A stretch of 64,000 nucleotides of DNA from Sphingomonas sp. Leaf230 (GCF_001421745.1 NZ_LMKW01000009.1:554322-618321), one strand, 5' to 3'. Shown: positions 54,226 to 63,977, counted from the first letter of the stretch. Made by a program: numbers and translations. Notes: a model not told the origin generated them from the letters alone.

Positions 54226-55008
54226 TCAGATCGTGGCGGTCCGTTCGAGCGCTGCCGGCAACACCCGTGCAAGGCGATCGGCCCAGGCCGCACAGTCCTC
54301 CGTCGAGCCCAACAGATCCTGCCGGATCTCGATCTCGGCATAGGGGCGGGCGGGGTAGGCGTGGCGCGGAATGGTGTAGTCGATCTGGTCCATGCGGTAG
54401 GGTTCGTTGTCCCCCACGGTCAGGTCGGGCTCGTCGCGCAGGACGCCGAGCAGGGCGTGCGCGAACCCGGTATCGCCGCCGTCATGCAGGATACCGATCT
54501 GCCACGGCCGTTCGACGCCGCGCATCGACGGCGTGAAGCTGTGCAGCGCGACGAGTGTCGTCGTGATCCCCAGCGCATCGCGGCGCGCGAGTTCGGCGGC
54601 GATCGCTGCCTGATAAGGCTCATGGATCTCGGCGAACCGCGCCGCGACGTCGGCGTCCGACAGCGCCTGGTTGCCGGGCACCATGGTCCCGTCGCTGACG
54701 GCCGCGATCGCATCGGGCTGCTGTGCGCTCCGGTTGCAGTCGATCACCAGCCTCGAATAGGTCTGGCGGAGGAAGACCGCGTCGAGCCGCTCGGCCAACA
54801 TCTGGCCAAGCTCGGCGATGCCGATGTCCCAGCCGATGTGCCGCGACAGTTCGGCATCGCTCAACCCCAGGGAGCCGAGCGCGGCCGGCACGGCTTTCCC
54901 CGCGTGATCGCCGATCAGCAGGAACGATGACGCACCTTCGGGGTTGACCAATGTGACCGGTGCGGCATCTTCGGTCCCAAGCAGCGATTGGCTGATAGCG
55001 GTCTTCAT
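54226..55008 (-). CDS. N-formylglutamate amidohydrolase-like
   Basis: A 260-residue hydrolase of the FGase family. FLLIGDHAGKAVPAALG contains the metal-ligand region; IGWDIG, LVIDCNRSAQQPDAI, and ALHSFTP are the family's conserved blocks. The family splits N-formylglutamate or related N-acyl amides. ATG 55008 is divergent from the transglutaminase gene with a 16-bp gap to its start. Confidence 0.9.
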   Translation of the reverse strand: MKTAISQSLLGTEDAAPVTLVNPEGASSFLLIGDHAGKAVPAALGSLGLSDAELSRHIGWDIGIAELGQMLAERLDAVFLRQTYSRLVIDCNRSAQQPDAIAAVSDGTMVPGNQALSDADVAARFAEIHEPYQAAIAAELARRDALGITTTLVALHSFTPSMRGVERPWQIGILHDGGDTGFAHALLGVLRDEPDLTVGDNEPYRMDQIDYTIPRHAYPARPYAEIEIRQDLLGSTEDCAAWADRLARVLPAALERTATI

Positions 55009-55024
55009 GCGACACGGATCCTCG

Positions 55025-55942
55025 ATGCCATCTCTAACTCTCTCTCATGTAACCCGATACTCCTACCGCCATCCGGTAGCGTTTGGCGAGCATCGGATCA
55101 TGGTTCGCCCGCGCGAGAGTTTTGACCAGCATTTGATCAATGCGCAGCTGACGATCAGTCCAGAGCCTTCGGACGTCCGCTGGCTGCAGGACGTGTTCGG
55201 CAATTCGGTTGCGATCGCGACGTTCGACAAGCGCGCGAAGGAGCTCGTCTTCGACAGCCGCGTGCAGTTGCTGCACACGCCGGCCGAACTGCAGAACGTC
55301 GATATCGAACGGTACGCACGGCTCTATCCGTTCACCTACTCGTCGGAGGAGATGCCCGACCTGCTTCGTTCGATCGAGCGTCAGCATCACGATCCGCTGC
55401 GCCAGATCGACAGCTGGGCACGGCGCTTCGTGCGGACCGACGGGCCGACCGACACGCTGGCGATGCTGTCGGACATGACCGCGACGATCCGGCGCGAGTT
55501 CACCTATGTCCCGCGACCGGAAAAGGGCACGCAGTCGCCGATCGAGACGCTCGCGACGCGCAAGGGGACGTGTCGCGATTATGCCGTGCTGATGATCGAG
55601 GCGGTCCGCGCACTCGGCTTCGCGGCGCGGTTCATCTCGGGCTACGTCTACAACCCCAGCGCGCGCGAGCAGCGGACCGGCGGCGGCAACACGCATGCCT
55701 GGGTCCGCGTGTACCTGCCGGGATCGGGCTGGGTCGAGTTCGATCCGACCAATGGCATCGTCGGCAACCGCGGGCTCGTCCGCGTCGCGGTCGCGCGCGA
55801 TATCTACCAGGCCGTGCCGATCTCCGGCACCTGGAGCGGCTTTCCCGGCAGCTTTCTCGATATGACCGTGTCGGTCGACATCACGCTCGATGATGCCGAC
55901 GCTGCGGGGCAACACTCGGCACAAACTTTAAAACAGGCGTGA
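55025..55942 (+). CDS. Transglutaminase-like protein
   Basis: A 305-residue protein. The N-terminal BTLCP-type beta domain opens SLTLSHVTRYSYRHPVAFGE. The papain-like triad is visible: Cys in KGTCRDYAV, His in GGNTHAWVRV, and Asp in WVEFDPTNGI. Such proteins act on peptides or crosslinks; substrate unknown. ATG 55025 fits the family start; ATG 55007 and 54944 are upstream in-frame options. Stop is close to the next gene's start. Confidence 0.88.
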   Translation: MPSLTLSHVTRYSYRHPVAFGEHRIMVRPRESFDQHLINAQLTISPEPSDVRWLQDVFGNSVAIATFDKRAKELVFDSRVQLLHTPAELQNVDIERYARLYPFTYSSEEMPDLLRSIERQHHDPLRQIDSWARRFVRTDGPTDTLAMLSDMTATIRREFTYVPRPEKGTQSPIETLATRKGTCRDYAVLMIEAVRALGFAARFISGYVYNPSAREQRTGGGNTHAWVRVYLPGSGWVEFDPTNGIVGNRGLVRVAVARDIYQAVPISGTWSGFPGSFLDMTVSVDITLDDADAAGQHSAQTLKQA

Positions 55943-55956
55943 AAAGGGGCTCTTCC

Positions 55957-56784
55957 ATGCTGATCCGGACTGGCTACGACATAGTTTTCGAGACCGAGGT
56001 CGCGACGCCGATGATGGCGATGCTGAGCCTGCATCCGTCCCGCAACAAGGATCTCGTGACGCCGCACCGGATCGTCGCGACCCCCGACGTGCCGACCTAC
56101 GACTATCTCGACGCGTTCGGAAACGTCTGCACGCGCGTCACGGTGCCGAAGGGCGGCCTGACGCTGTCGTGCGACTTCACGATCGAGGACAGCGGCGCGC
56201 CCGATCCGTTCACGCCGGATGCGGTCCAGCATCCGGTCGAGGATTTGCCCGACGACATCCTGATCTACCTGCTCGGCAGCCGCTATTGCGAGACCGACCG
56301 GCTGACCGAGACCGCCTGGTCGCTGTTCGGCCATGTCCCCGCCGGGTGGCAGCGGGTTCAGGCGGTCGTCGACTTCGTCCATAGCCATGTCGAGTTCGGC
56401 TATCATTATGCCCGCCCGACGAAGACCGCGTGGGACGTTCATCAGGAGCGCCAGGGCGTATGCCGCGACTTCGCCCACTTCGCGATCACGCTGTGCCGGT
56501 GCATGAACATCCCTGCGCGCTATTGCACCGGGTACCTCGGCGATATCGGCATCCCGCCGGTCGACGCGCCGATGGATTTTTCGGCATGGTTCGACGTGTA
56601 TCTCGGCGGCACGTGGCATACGTTCGACGCGCGCCACAATCGCCCGCGGATCGGTCGCATCCTGATGGCGCGGGGCCGCGATGCGACCGACACCGCGCTG
56701 ACGACGACGTTCGGTCGTGCGCAGTTGGTCAGGTTCGACGTGCATACCGACGAAGTCTTTGCCGACGACCAGCCGAGCGGGTAA
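55957..56784 (+). CDS. Second transglutaminase-like protein
   Basis: A 275-residue protein of a sister family: an N-terminal domain (TGYDIVFETEVATPMMAML) and a papain-like core with Cys in RQGVCRDFAHFAI, His in GGTWHTFDARHNRPRIGR and the Asp in the same strand. ATG 55957 is chosen with AGGGG upstream; GTG 55939 overlaps the previous stop. The pair are commonly adjacent in alphaproteobacteria. Confidence 0.88.
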   Translation: MLIRTGYDIVFETEVATPMMAMLSLHPSRNKDLVTPHRIVATPDVPTYDYLDAFGNVCTRVTVPKGGLTLSCDFTIEDSGAPDPFTPDAVQHPVEDLPDDILIYLLGSRYCETDRLTETAWSLFGHVPAGWQRVQAVVDFVHSHVEFGYHYARPTKTAWDVHQERQGVCRDFAHFAITLCRCMNIPARYCTGYLGDIGIPPVDAPMDFSAWFDVYLGGTWHTFDARHNRPRIGRILMARGRDATDTALTTTFGRAQLVRFDVHTDEVFADDQPSG

Positions 56785-56876
56785 AAGCGCAGGTGAAGCG
56801 GCGGTCGCGAAAACTTAACCCTTGTGGGTAAGGTCGCGTTCGGCCTAACGGCACCGATCCTCAAACTTATGCTGCG

Positions 56877-57221
56877 ATGCACAACATGACTTCGACCCCA
56901 GACACCTCCGCGCCGAACAACGCGAACGCGCTGCTCCTCCAGGCCATCGCGTTGCGCAAGTGCATCACCGCGACCTACAACCGGATGGTCTGCACGCTCG
57001 CGCCGCACATCCTGTACACTAAGCATGACGATGTGTTCGTCGATGCGGTGACGCTCGAGCGCGACGGCCAGCCGCCCAAGGAGATCAAGCTCGGGACGTT
57101 CAAGCTCGCCGGGCTGAAGGATATCGAGGTGACCGATCGTCCGTTCGTCCCCGACGCGATCTTCAACCCCGGCGATATCAAGTACGACCGCGTCACGCTG
57201 TTCGTCGTCGATCGGTCGTAA
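56877..57221 (+). CDS. WYL-like conserved hypothetical
   Basis: A 114-residue protein. ALRKCITATYNRMVCTLAPH and the later strand pattern resemble a WYL ligand-binding domain, without an HTH. Possibly a stand-alone ligand-sensing protein. ATG 56877; an alternative ATG lies at 56886. Confidence 0.55.
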   Translation: MHNMTSTPDTSAPNNANALLLQAIALRKCITATYNRMVCTLAPHILYTKHDDVFVDAVTLERDGQPPKEIKLGTFKLAGLKDIEVTDRPFVPDAIFNPGDIKYDRVTLFVVDRS

Positions 57222-57266
57222 AAGTCTTCGAGGGCGCCTGCGGAGCGCTATTCGCCTGATTTCGTT

Positions 57267-57350
57267 CCGTCATCCTGACGAAAGTCAGGATCCAGAGTAA
57301 CAGGCGCTGCCCATCATGGCTCTGGATCCTGACTTTCGTCAGGATGACGG
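57267..57350. repeat. Perfect long palindromic repeat (CCGTCATCCTGACG type)
   Basis: Arms 57267-57297 and 57320-57350 are exact 31-bp complements separated by 22 bases. The outer part matches the short palindrome at 51183-51211. Lies between convergent genes 56877 and 57366. Confidence 0.75.
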
Positions 57351-57365
57351 ATTATAGGCGATGCC

Positions 57366-58100
57366 TCAGACCGCGGGCGGCAACCACGCGGTCTCGATCT
57401 CGCCGTAGCGGTCTGTAAACCCGGTCGCCGCGACCAGCGCCGCTTCGTCGACGATCCGGACCCGCCGCCCGTTCCGCTCGATCACGCCTGCCTTCTCCAG
57501 CGCGCGGATCGTCCGGTTCACATGCACCTTGGTCAGCCCGAGCGCATCGCCGATATCGGTCTGCGTCAGCGGCAGGTCGAAGGAATCGACGATCCCCCCC
57601 GCCGTCACGCGCAGCCGCGCCATGATGTCGAGAAGTAGCGTCGACAGCCGCTCGCTCGCCCCCATCCGCCCGATCGTCGTCAGCCGGTCGCTCATCGCAA
57701 CGTTCTCGGCCGCGGCGATCGCATAGAGCAGCCCGGCGATGCGCGGTTGCGCGCGGAACAGCAGCCCGAGTTCGGTCTTCGGCAAATCGATCACGATGCA
57801 GTCCGAAATCGCGGTCAGCGTTGCCGCTGCCTGCGACCATGCCATGCTGGACGTTCCGATCAGGTCGCCCGCATAGTGGAAGCGCAGAATCTGGCGCCCG
57901 CCGGTGACCAGCTTGGTCGAGGAGTGCAGCCACCCCTGCCGCACGACGTACAGTGCGTGGCTTTCGCCACCCTCCGCAACCAGCACGTCGCCCGCGCGCA
58001 GCCGCCGCTCGCCGCGTTCGGCGTGCAGGATCGCCTCGCGTTCGGCGTCGGTGAGATCGAGATGCCGCCCCAGTCGTGCGATCAAACCGCTCAATTGCAT
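57366..58100 (-). CDS. Crp/Fnr-family transcriptional regulator
   Basis: A 244-residue regulator. The cyclic-nucleotide-binding-type barrel covers about 15-130 (VLVAEGGESHALYVVRQGWL, RFHYAGDLIG). The C-terminal winged HTH is LTQTDIGDALGLTKVHVNRTIR. No Cys cluster for an iron-sulfur centre is seen in the N-terminus, so it is not a classical FNR. Ligand and targets unknown. ATG 58100 chosen. Confidence 0.9.
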   Translation of the reverse strand: MQLSGLIARLGRHLDLTDAEREAILHAERGERRLRAGDVLVAEGGESHALYVVRQGWLHSSTKLVTGGRQILRFHYAGDLIGTSSMAWSQAAATLTAISDCIVIDLPKTELGLLFRAQPRIAGLLYAIAAAENVAMSDRLTTIGRMGASERLSTLLLDIMARLRVTAGGIVDSFDLPLTQTDIGDALGLTKVHVNRTIRALEKAGVIERNGRRVRIVDEAALVAATGFTDRYGEIETAWLPPAV

Positions 58101-58212
58101 GCTTTACCCTTTTCCTTGCGCGCGGCTGTTGCCGTCCCGCCGCCAAATTGTCGTACCGCGCGTCGTAAATCGCGCGATCCTTCGTAAGTCTATTGATGAC
58201 GATGCAATGCCG

Positions 58213-58926
58213 TCATTGCGATCGTCCTAACGCGCTTTCCACCAGCGGCGCAACGCGGGCGGTGATCCGGTCGACGCCGGTCCGGTTGGGATGAACGTGA
58301 TCCGCCTGCATCAGTGCGGCGTCACCGATGACGCCATCCAGGATGAACGGGTACAGCGTCGCATGATAGGCCTTCGCCAAGTCGGTCCATATCCCATTGA
58401 ACTGGGAAGAATACTCCGGACCCAGATTGGGCGGCGCCATCATCCCGGTTAGCATCACCGGGATACCCCGACGCTTCGCCTCGTCCATCATCGCCGTCAT
58501 GTTGGCGCGCGTTTCGGCCGGGGAAATCTGCCGTAGAACATCATTGCCGCCAAGGCCCAGCAGGATCAGGTCAGGCTTTCGCTTCAGGTTGTCGAGCGCA
58601 AACGCGAACCGCTGTCGGCCCGCCGCGCTGGTATCGCCCGAGACGCCTGCATTGACGATCGTCGCGTTGATCCCGTCCTTGCGCAACCGGTTCTGCAAGG
58701 CATCGGGCAGGCTCTGACCGCGGTCGAGGCCGTAGCCGGCATACAGGCTGTCCCCGAATGCCAGGATCAGGCGCTCGGGACCCTGCGGCGCCGGTGTCGT
58801 AATTACGGGCGAAACTGCGTTTGTTGCAGGCGGCGGGGCAGGGACTTCGGGTGTCCGATCGCAGCCGGCCAGCAACCCCGCTTGGAGAAGCGCCAGTCCG
58901 CCCCCATAAAGAGGCCAGCGTCGCAT
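58213..58926 (-). CDS. tesA: Lipoprotein SGNH/GDSL hydrolase (TesA-like)
   Basis: A 237-residue arylesterase/lysophospholipase L1-type enzyme. Lipobox LLAGC at 18-22 indicates a lipid anchor at C22. Block I is LAFGDSLYAGYG, block III GGNDVL, and block V DHVHPN with the catalytic Asp-His. ATG 58926 gives the lipoprotein signal; the longer frame upstream is spurious. Divergent from the ABC gene with a 25-bp gap, as at tesA-ybbA loci. Confidence 0.9.
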   Translation of the reverse strand: MRRWPLYGGGLALLQAGLLAGCDRTPEVPAPPPATNAVSPVITTPAPQGPERLILAFGDSLYAGYGLDRGQSLPDALQNRLRKDGINATIVNAGVSGDTSAAGRQRFAFALDNLKRKPDLILLGLGGNDVLRQISPAETRANMTAMMDEAKRRGIPVMLTGMMAPPNLGPEYSSQFNGIWTDLAKAYHATLYPFILDGVIGDAALMQADHVHPNRTGVDRITARVAPLVESALGRSQ

Positions 58927-58951
58927 CCGTTTCTCCAAGATATTGGTCTCC

Positions 58952-59650
58952 ATGTCCGAACCTGCTTCCGCCGATATGGTGATCTCGGCGCGCGATGTCA
59001 CGCTGACACTCGGCGCATCGACCGCCGCGACGACGATCCTCAAGGGCATCGATCTCGACATCGCCCAAGGGACCAGCGTCGCACTGCTCGGGCCTTCCGG
59101 GTCGGGCAAGTCGTCGCTGATGGCGGTGCTGTCAGGACTGGAGCGCGCTACCAGCGGCCGGGTCCAGGTGGCCGGGCTCGATTTCGGCAAGCTCGACGAG
59201 GATGCCCTGGCGCGCGCGCGGCGTGGACGGATCGGCATCGTCCTCCAGGCCTTCCACCTTCTCCCGACGATGACCGCGCTCGAGAACGTCGCCGTGCCGA
59301 TGGAACTGGCGGGGATGACCGACGCATTCGAGCGCGCGGAGGTGGAACTCGCCGCAGTCGGCCTCTCGCACCGGATCGGCCATTACCCCACGCAACTATC
59401 CGGCGGCGAGCAGCAGCGCGTGGCGATCGCCCGCGCACTCGGTCCGCGGCCCGCGCTCGTCTTCGGCGACGAACCGACCGGCAACCTAGACGCCGCCACC
59501 GGTGCATCGGTCATGGACCTGCTGTTCGATCGCCGCGCTGCGACCGGCGCCACGTTGATCATCATCACGCACGATCCCGTACTCGCCGCGCGTTGCGATC
59601 GCATCGTCGAACTCGCCGACGGCCGGATCGCCGCGGATCGCTTGCGGTGA
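58952..59650 (+). CDS. ybbA: ABC transporter ATPase (YbbA-like)
   Basis: A 232-residue ATPase with Walker A GPSGSGKSS, Q-loop VLQAFHL, the LSGGEQQRVAIARAL signature, and Walker B LVFGDEPTGNLD. MacB/LolD-type. Energises the FtsX-like permease encoded next; GTGA overlap couples them. ATG 58952, alternative start 58976. Confidence 0.93.
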   Translation: MSEPASADMVISARDVTLTLGASTAATTILKGIDLDIAQGTSVALLGPSGSGKSSLMAVLSGLERATSGRVQVAGLDFGKLDEDALARARRGRIGIVLQAFHLLPTMTALENVAVPMELAGMTDAFERAEVELAAVGLSHRIGHYPTQLSGGEQQRVAIARALGPRPALVFGDEPTGNLDAATGASVMDLLFDRRAATGATLIIITHDPVLAARCDRIVELADGRIAADRLR

Positions 59651-62145
59651 GCGAATGGCGGCTGGCGTGGCGGCTTGCCCGTCGCGAACTCGATCTTCGG
59701 TTTCGCGGGTTGCGGCTTCTGCTGGCATGCCTGTTCCTGGGCGTCGGCGCGCTGGCGGCGATCGGCAGCCTGACGCAATCGATCGACGGCGAGCTTGCGG
59801 CCCGCGGCAGCGCGATCCTCGGCGGCGACGTCGAGTTCGGCACGTCGCAGCGCGCCGCCACGGCTGACGAACGCGCGGCGATGGCCCGGCTCGGCACGGT
59901 TTCCGAGACCGTCAGGATGCAGGCGACCGCGATCCGCGGCACCAACAGCGTGCCGGTCCAACTCAAGGGCGTCGACGCGGTCTACCCGCTTTACGGGACG
60001 CTGGCCGTACAGGGTGGATCGGTCGCGAAGGTCGACGATCCCAAGGCGATATTGATCGTCCCGGCCCTGGCACAGCGGCTCGGCGTCGGCCGCGGCGCGC
60101 GCGTACGGCTAGGGATCGCCGACTTCATCGTCGCTGGCGTGATCGCGAACGAACCCGACCGCCTCGGCGAGGGCTTTACGCTCGGTCCCGTCGCGATCGT
60201 CTCGATGGCGGGCATCGCGCGCACCGGCCTGGTTCAGCCCGGCAGCCTGTACGAGAGCAAATACCGGGTGCGCCTTTCGCCCGGCGCCTCGCCGACGACC
60301 GCGGTCGATCGGTTCAAGGCGGCATTCCCGACCGGCGGCTGGGAAACCAAGACTCGCGACCGTGCCGCGCCCGGTGCCGAACGCTTCGTCGATCGCATGG
60401 GGCAGTTCCTGCTGCTGGTCGGACTGTCCGCGTTGGTCATCGCCGGGATCGGCGTCGGCAACGGCGTGTCCTCCTATCTGGCCGCCCGCCGCAGCAGCAT
60501 CGCGGCGCTGAAGGTTCTCGGTGCGACGTCCGGCCTCATCGCGAAGATTTACCTCCTCGAAGTCGCCGTCGTCGCCGCGATGGGGATCGTCGCCGGTCTG
60601 GTTGCAGGCGCCGCCACAGTGCCGCTGATCGTGTGGCTGGCAGGCGACGTCCTGCCGGTCGCGCCGCAATTCTCGCTTCAGTTCGCGCCGCTCGCCCTCG
60701 CCGCCGCATACGGCATGCTGATCGCGCTAGCCTTCACCGCGCCTCCCCTGATCGAGGCGGGCAGCATTCCCGCAGCCGGGCTGCTGCGCGGTGTGTTCGG
60801 CAATCGGTCCGTCCCGTTACGCCGGACCTTGCCCTGGGTCCTTGGTGCAGGAGCCGCTATCGTCGCGCTAGCGCTGTCGACCGCGGACCAGCCGGGCTTC
60901 AGCGCAGGCTTCCTCGCGGCGGTGGCCGGCGTCTTGCTGGTGCTGGCGGGGTTCGGCTGGGCCGTACGCCGGATCGCCGCCGCGCTTCCCCGCTCGCGCA
61001 AGCCGTTGCTCCGCCTCGCCATCGCCGGTCTCCACCGCCCCGGCGCGCGGACCGGCACATTGGTGGTGGCACTCGGGCTCGGCCTGACGCTATTCGTCCT
61101 GCTCGCCGGCATCCGCACCAGTATCGACGCGAACATCGCGCTTACCGTACCCAAGCGCGCGCCGGCGCTGTTCGCCTTGGACGTTCCGCCCGATCGCGAG
61201 GCCGAGTTCCGGCGAACCATCGAAGGCGTGGCGATCCACCCGGTCATCCGCACCGTGCCGGCGATGCGCGGGACGATCACCGGATACGGCACGACGCGCG
61301 TGGCCGATCTCAAGACGCTGCCCGACGGCGCTTGGGCGTTGCGTGGCGAGCGCGGGCTGACCTATGCCGCGACCTTGCCCCAGGGCAGCGAACTCACTGC
61401 CGGTCGGTGGTGGCCGCATGACTATAAGGGGCGGCCGCTGGTCTCGATCGACGAGCGACTGGCCAAGGTGCTCGACCTCAAGATCGGTGATCCGCTCACC
61501 TACACCTTGCTCGGCGTAGAGCGGACTGCGCATATCGCCTCGTTCCGCCGGATTAGCTGGGATACGCTCGGCTTCAATTTCGTGATGGTGTTCTCGCCCA
61601 ATGCGATCGAGGACGCGCCGCATAATCTGGCGGCGACGATCGATCTCGCGCCGGGGCAGGAAGCGCCCGTGATGCGCGCGTTGCTGCCGCGCTTTCCGTC
61701 GGTCTCGGTGATCGAGGTTCGCGGCGTGCTGGGCCAAGTCCGCGACATCGTCTCGCAGATGGCGACGGCGATCACCGCCGCGGCGTCGGTGGCGATCCTC
61801 GCCGGGATCGCGGTCCTGATCGGCGCGATCGCCGCGGCGCGAGAGGCGCGCACCTATGACGGTGTCATCCTGCGCACGCTTGGCGCGACCCGGCGGCAGG
61901 TGCTGGCGGTGCAGGCGCTCGAATACGCGTTCCTCAGTATCGTGCTGTCGGTACTCGCTTTGCTGCTCGGGCTCGGTGGTGCCTGGTATGTCGTGACGCG
62001 GCTCTTCAGTTTCGAATGGCGCCCCGATTATACGACCGTCTTGGCAACGTTGCTCGGCGGGGCGGGGTTGACGATGGTGATCGGCCTGATCGGTGCTTGG
62101 CCCATTCTCGGCGCGCGGCCGGCGCAGGCGTTGCGGCAACTCTGA
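59647..62145 (+). CDS. ybbP: FtsX-like ABC permease (YbbP-like)
   Basis: An 832-residue permease with about ten membrane segments in two FtsX-type blocks: near LRLLLACLFLGVGALAAIG, the block around 265-400 (LLLVGLSALVIAGIGVGNGV), and the block at the C-terminus (AAASVAILAGIAVLIGAIAA). Periplasmic domains lie between them. Start is GTG 59647, overlapping ybbA's TGA; the long in-frame extension upstream runs antisense/out of frame through ybbA and is rejected. Substrate unknown; neighbours suggest a lipid-related role. Confidence 0.9.
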   Translation: MSEWRLAWRLARRELDLRFRGLRLLLACLFLGVGALAAIGSLTQSIDGELAARGSAILGGDVEFGTSQRAATADERAAMARLGTVSETVRMQATAIRGTNSVPVQLKGVDAVYPLYGTLAVQGGSVAKVDDPKAILIVPALAQRLGVGRGARVRLGIADFIVAGVIANEPDRLGEGFTLGPVAIVSMAGIARTGLVQPGSLYESKYRVRLSPGASPTTAVDRFKAAFPTGGWETKTRDRAAPGAERFVDRMGQFLLLVGLSALVIAGIGVGNGVSSYLAARRSSIAALKVLGATSGLIAKIYLLEVAVVAAMGIVAGLVAGAATVPLIVWLAGDVLPVAPQFSLQFAPLALAAAYGMLIALAFTAPPLIEAGSIPAAGLLRGVFGNRSVPLRRTLPWVLGAGAAIVALALSTADQPGFSAGFLAAVAGVLLVLAGFGWAVRRIAAALPRSRKPLLRLAIAGLHRPGARTGTLVVALGLGLTLFVLLAGIRTSIDANIALTVPKRAPALFALDVPPDREAEFRRTIEGVAIHPVIRTVPAMRGTITGYGTTRVADLKTLPDGAWALRGERGLTYAATLPQGSELTAGRWWPHDYKGRPLVSIDERLAKVLDLKIGDPLTYTLLGVERTAHIASFRRISWDTLGFNFVMVFSPNAIEDAPHNLAATIDLAPGQEAPVMRALLPRFPSVSVIEVRGVLGQVRDIVSQMATAITAAASVAILAGIAVLIGAIAAAREARTYDGVILRTLGATRRQVLAVQALEYAFLSIVLSVLALLLGLGGAWYVVTRLFSFEWRPDYTTVLATLLGGAGLTMVIGLIGAWPILGARPAQALRQL

Positions 62146-62169
62146 CGGCACGTTTGCGTCCGCGCGGCG

Positions 62170-63402
62170 TTGAGGCGCAGGGTACCGGCACTAGGGGGCA
62201 AGACGCTGAACACGAACGAAACACGACCCGAGCATGAGGCCACCAGCCCCTGGTCGATGTCGGCACGCGAATGGTGGAAAGTCCTGAAGCGTACCTGGGC
62301 CGAAGGGAACGACGACAATATCGGTCTGATCGCGGCGGGTACCGCGTTCTACGGGTTCGCCGCGATCGTTCCGCTACTTGCGTCGGTGGTACTGATCTAC
62401 GGTCTGGTCGCCGACACCGCGACGGTGGTCGCGAACATCCGCGCGCTGTTCAACGTCCTCCCCGAAGATGCGGCAAGGGTAATCGGCGACCAGCTTGCGA
62501 CCGTCGTCAATACGTCGGAAGGCAAGAAGGGTTTCGGCCTCGTCATCGCGCTGGGCATCGCCTTGTACGGCGGCACGAAGGGCGCATCGTCGATCGTCAC
62601 CGCGCTCAACATCGCCTATGAAGAGAAGGAAACGCGTGGGTTCATAACACTGAACCTCCTCGCTTTTGCGATCACCGGTGGTGCCGTGATGCTCGCCTTG
62701 GTCGCCGCCCTCTCGACCGCGGCGTTCGCGCTGCTCGATAGCCTGATACCCGGCGCGCCAAAGATCCTGCTCCTGGCGATCCGCCTCGTAAGTTACGGCG
62801 TGCTCGCTTCGCTGGGCGTTACAGCGGCGGCATGCTTGTATCGGTTCGGCCCCAACCGTCACAAGGCGAAGTGGATGTGGCTGACCCCGGGCTCGCTGGC
62901 CGCAACCGTAATCTGGCTTGGTGCGACGATTGGGTTCGGCATCTACGTGTCGCGCTTCGGCAATTATGGCGCAACCTATGGATCGCTGAGCGCGGTCATC
63001 GTGCTGCTGACGTGGCTATGGCTGTCGGCCTACGTCTTCCTGCTCGGCGCAGAGCTGAATTCGGAACTCGAACACCAGACGACGAGCGATTCGACGACCG
63101 GCGGGGCCACCCCGATGGGAACGCGAGGCGCGACCGTCGCTGACACGGTTGCAACAGACATGGCCTCGAAGCCAGTCGTTCAGCCTGAGGAGCCGGACAG
63201 GGCAGGGGTCTTGGCCGTAGCCCATCTGAGTGGCGTGCATGCAGGCTTGCCCGCGTCGCTTCTGGCGCTGGGCGGTCTGCGGTCGATCCGTCGTGGTTCG
63301 CCAGTCGCTGGCCTTGGCATGATCGCGATCGGCGCCGCGCTGGCACACAGGAAGCGTAACCCATCGAGTAAAGCGACGACGAAGGTGCGAGTGAAGACCT
63401 GA
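62170..63402 (+). CDS. YihY/BrkB-family membrane protein
   Basis: A 410-residue inner-membrane protein with about six spans: LIAAGTAFYGFAAIVPLLAS, the LNLLAFAITGGAVMLALVAA segment, and WLTPGSLAATVIWLGATIGF, YVSRFGNYGATYGSLSAVIV are the family's hallmarks. The C-terminal 100 residues are a low-complexity, cytoplasmic or further-spanned tail. TTG 62170 is the start with weak support. Its TGA overlaps the next ATG. Confidence 0.88.
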   Translation: MRRRVPALGGKTLNTNETRPEHEATSPWSMSAREWWKVLKRTWAEGNDDNIGLIAAGTAFYGFAAIVPLLASVVLIYGLVADTATVVANIRALFNVLPEDAARVIGDQLATVVNTSEGKKGFGLVIALGIALYGGTKGASSIVTALNIAYEEKETRGFITLNLLAFAITGGAVMLALVAALSTAAFALLDSLIPGAPKILLLAIRLVSYGVLASLGVTAAACLYRFGPNRHKAKWMWLTPGSLAATVIWLGATIGFGIYVSRFGNYGATYGSLSAVIVLLTWLWLSAYVFLLGAELNSELEHQTTSDSTTGGATPMGTRGATVADTVATDMASKPVVQPEEPDRAGVLAVAHLSGVHAGLPASLLALGGLRSIRRGSPVAGLGMIAIGAALAHRKRNPSSKATTKVRVKT

Positions 63403-63791
63403 TGACATACGGGCAGTCGACCAAGCTGTTCTTCGATGGCGGATCCCGGCCAAACCCTGGCCCGATCGAATGTGCTGTCGTCCGCAAAGGCGTTACCCAC
63501 TACCGGCACGATCTGGGTGAGGGCACAAACAGCGACGCCGAATGGCTAGCCGCGATCCATGCGTTGGAGATCGCTCAACTAGAAGGCGATCGCGACATCA
63601 CGCTGCTAGGCGATTCTACCCTGGTCGTGACGCAAGCCAGCGGTAAGGCGCGGTGCCGTTCGGCAGGCTTGGAAGTGCACCGTAATAGGTTCGCGGAACT
63701 CGCCGAACGTTTTGACCGCGTCCGTATCCGGCATATCGGTCGAGCCCAGAACCTTGCCGGCATTGCGCTCGCCCGGCTGCATCCTCGCTAA
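63402..63791 (+). CDS. RNase H-like protein
   Basis: A 129-residue RNase HI-fold protein. LFFDGGSRPNPGP carries the first catalytic Asp; SDAEWLAAIHALE the Glu; LLGDSTLVV the second Asp. The fourth carboxylate that usually follows the Asn of the last helix is not seen (QNLAGIALARL, Gly in the expected Asp place), so activity is doubtful. ATG overlaps the BrkB stop. Confidence 0.82.
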   Translation: MTYGQSTKLFFDGGSRPNPGPIECAVVRKGVTHYRHDLGEGTNSDAEWLAAIHALEIAQLEGDRDITLLGDSTLVVTQASGKARCRSAGLEVHRNRFAELAERFDRVRIRHIGRAQNLAGIALARLHPR

Positions 63792-63977
63792 GGTCGACGG
63801 AGGGCTTGCTCAGGCGCACGACATTGGTTTTTCCGAAAACTGACCTCAAACTGTAAAATAGCGTTTGACGGGTTTGTGAGGTGGCCCTAGAGGGGTGTCA
63901 CCGCAGCGAACGGCCACACGGTCTGGTTGGTGCGGTCGCAAAAAACCAGATGCTCCAAGCTTTCCGAGAGGGAGGTT

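Noticed and set aside
58882..59646. An N-terminal extension of the permease gene
   Set aside because: It lies in another frame across the ABC ATPase gene; the permease starts at GTG 59647, overlapping the ATPase stop.
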